Shown: positions 63,417-64,000 of the stretch, one piece after another | How positions within the stretch are numbered: position 1 is the first letter of the stretch | How the letters are laid out: every line of letters starts with the position of its first letter | From: CAXXOK01 sp963675655 | Lineage (GTDB): Bacteria; Bacillota; Clostridia; Christensenellales; Aristaeellaceae | Reading direction: 5' to 3' | DNA length: 64,000 nt | Assembly: GCA_963675655.1 (NCBI GenBank) | Contig: OY776489.1 | Span: forward strand, 1,488,001-1,552,000 | Notes under the pieces: model-generated | What the model was told of the DNA's origin: nothing | What the model saw: the letters and a program-made list of their open reading frames with translations, nothing else | Databases searched by the model: none | Translations under genes and position numbers: made by a program

Positions 63417-64000
63417 CCTTATTCGGTATTTGATAGCGCAAATATGATAAACCAAGCAATTTTGACGAAAGGACGCTATAATGTTTACATGTTAAGGCCG
63501 TTCTTGGCTATCACTACGTGATTTGAAAATGGCATTCAACAACATAGGCGATAAAACGCTTTGATTGTGGTAAGGTATAACCATACCAATACAGCAAAGA
63601 ATAACAACAGAAAATTAAAATGAATTTGTTCTGAACTAGCTTTCCGCTGATGATATCTCAAGAGATAGGAAAAGTAATGATATCATTTTGCTACTTATGC
63701 ATCTAGGTTGGTAAACAATGTTCCAATCCTCATATGATAGCCTGGTCATGATTAGCAAGCTTGAAACGATCTCCGTTAAGTGAAAAGGAATAGCGGGAAA
63801 AGTGGCGAAATGTTTAATAGTAGTTATCAATAGATAGCGCTTCATATGTCATTTATTTCATGAAAGTGTAACAACTCAACCGAGTTAACAGTAATCGATC
63901 AAGTTTACGCATGATGATGACAGAATTGTGTGGGGGAATTGCCCGCAATGATGATTTCAATGAATTTGGATTACATATAATCCATCTTGAATCGATGTTT
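63417..64000. other. AT-rich end of window, no gene seen
   Basis: 584 bp with short frames only. A perfect palindrome TGGATTA-CATA-TAATCCA lies at 63967-63984, and AACTC/GAGTT near 63875-63888. No protein, tRNA or attachment-site repeat of the tRNA 3' end was found. Confidence 0.35.

Noticed and set aside
63636..63845. A 69-residue minus-strand frame near the window end
   Set aside because: No ribosome-binding site; AT-rich random-looking sequence.
52151..64000. A second attachment site (repeat of the tRNA 3' end) closing the island
   Set aside because: No copy of GGTTCGAATCCCGC was found to the right within the window.

Overview
The window reads as chromosome of a GC-rich (high third-position G/C) Gram-positive anaerobe of class Clostridia, probably an uncultured gut lineage. 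Pointers are a short alanyl-tRNA synthetase, RNase Y, a MutS2-type protein, a small NrdD-like protein, an iron-dependent alcohol dehydrogenase, several glycoside phosphorylases, and extracellular solute-binding proteins with a signal peptide but no lipobox cysteine. No species is assigned.

Left part (1-23 kb, almost all on the minus strand) is housekeeping: a partial GT2 glycosyltransferase/GtrA protein, an M1-like protein that has lost its zinc site, short alaS, a stand-alone FakA-like domain, a baeRF-type protein, a GNAT-mannose-6-phosphate isomerase fusion next to an ABC exporter, nadE with two small companions, a NYN-domain protein that seems to start at CTG, a GntR regulator, a large secreted protein and the translational GTPases prfC and typA. 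The 610 bp between the convergent genes at 7998 and 8609 is a dense array of hairpins and 25-bp tandem repeats.

The middle (23-37 kb) is carbohydrate metabolism. It has a GH94 phosphorylase behind a palindromic operator, an Fe-ADH, and a six-gene sucrose/fructo-oligosaccharide operon (binding protein, two permeases, sucrose phosphorylase, GH32, LacI repressor). The operon carries no ATPase gene, so the importer probably uses a shared ATPase.

From 37 to 52 kb come rny, a candidate structured small RNA with its own promoter, a flippase-like membrane protein, a prolyl-tRNA editing protein joined to a BMP-type nucleoside ABC importer (no binding protein present), a MutS2-like ATPase without Smr domain behind a structured leader, a DegV protein, and surface-polysaccharide genes (rfbB, ugd, a GT4 glycosyltransferase).

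At 52151 a tRNA-Arg(ACG) marks a change. Everything to the right is lower in GC and looks like an eroded genomic island: integrase C-terminal fragment, a multiply broken IS3-family element, a truncated LytS-type sensor, then an intact LacI-controlled arabinan-utilisation operon (binding protein, two permeases, GH51, GH43) with two matching operators, and a SulP anion transporter broken by a one-base frameshift. The last ~550 bp hold no gene that I can support.
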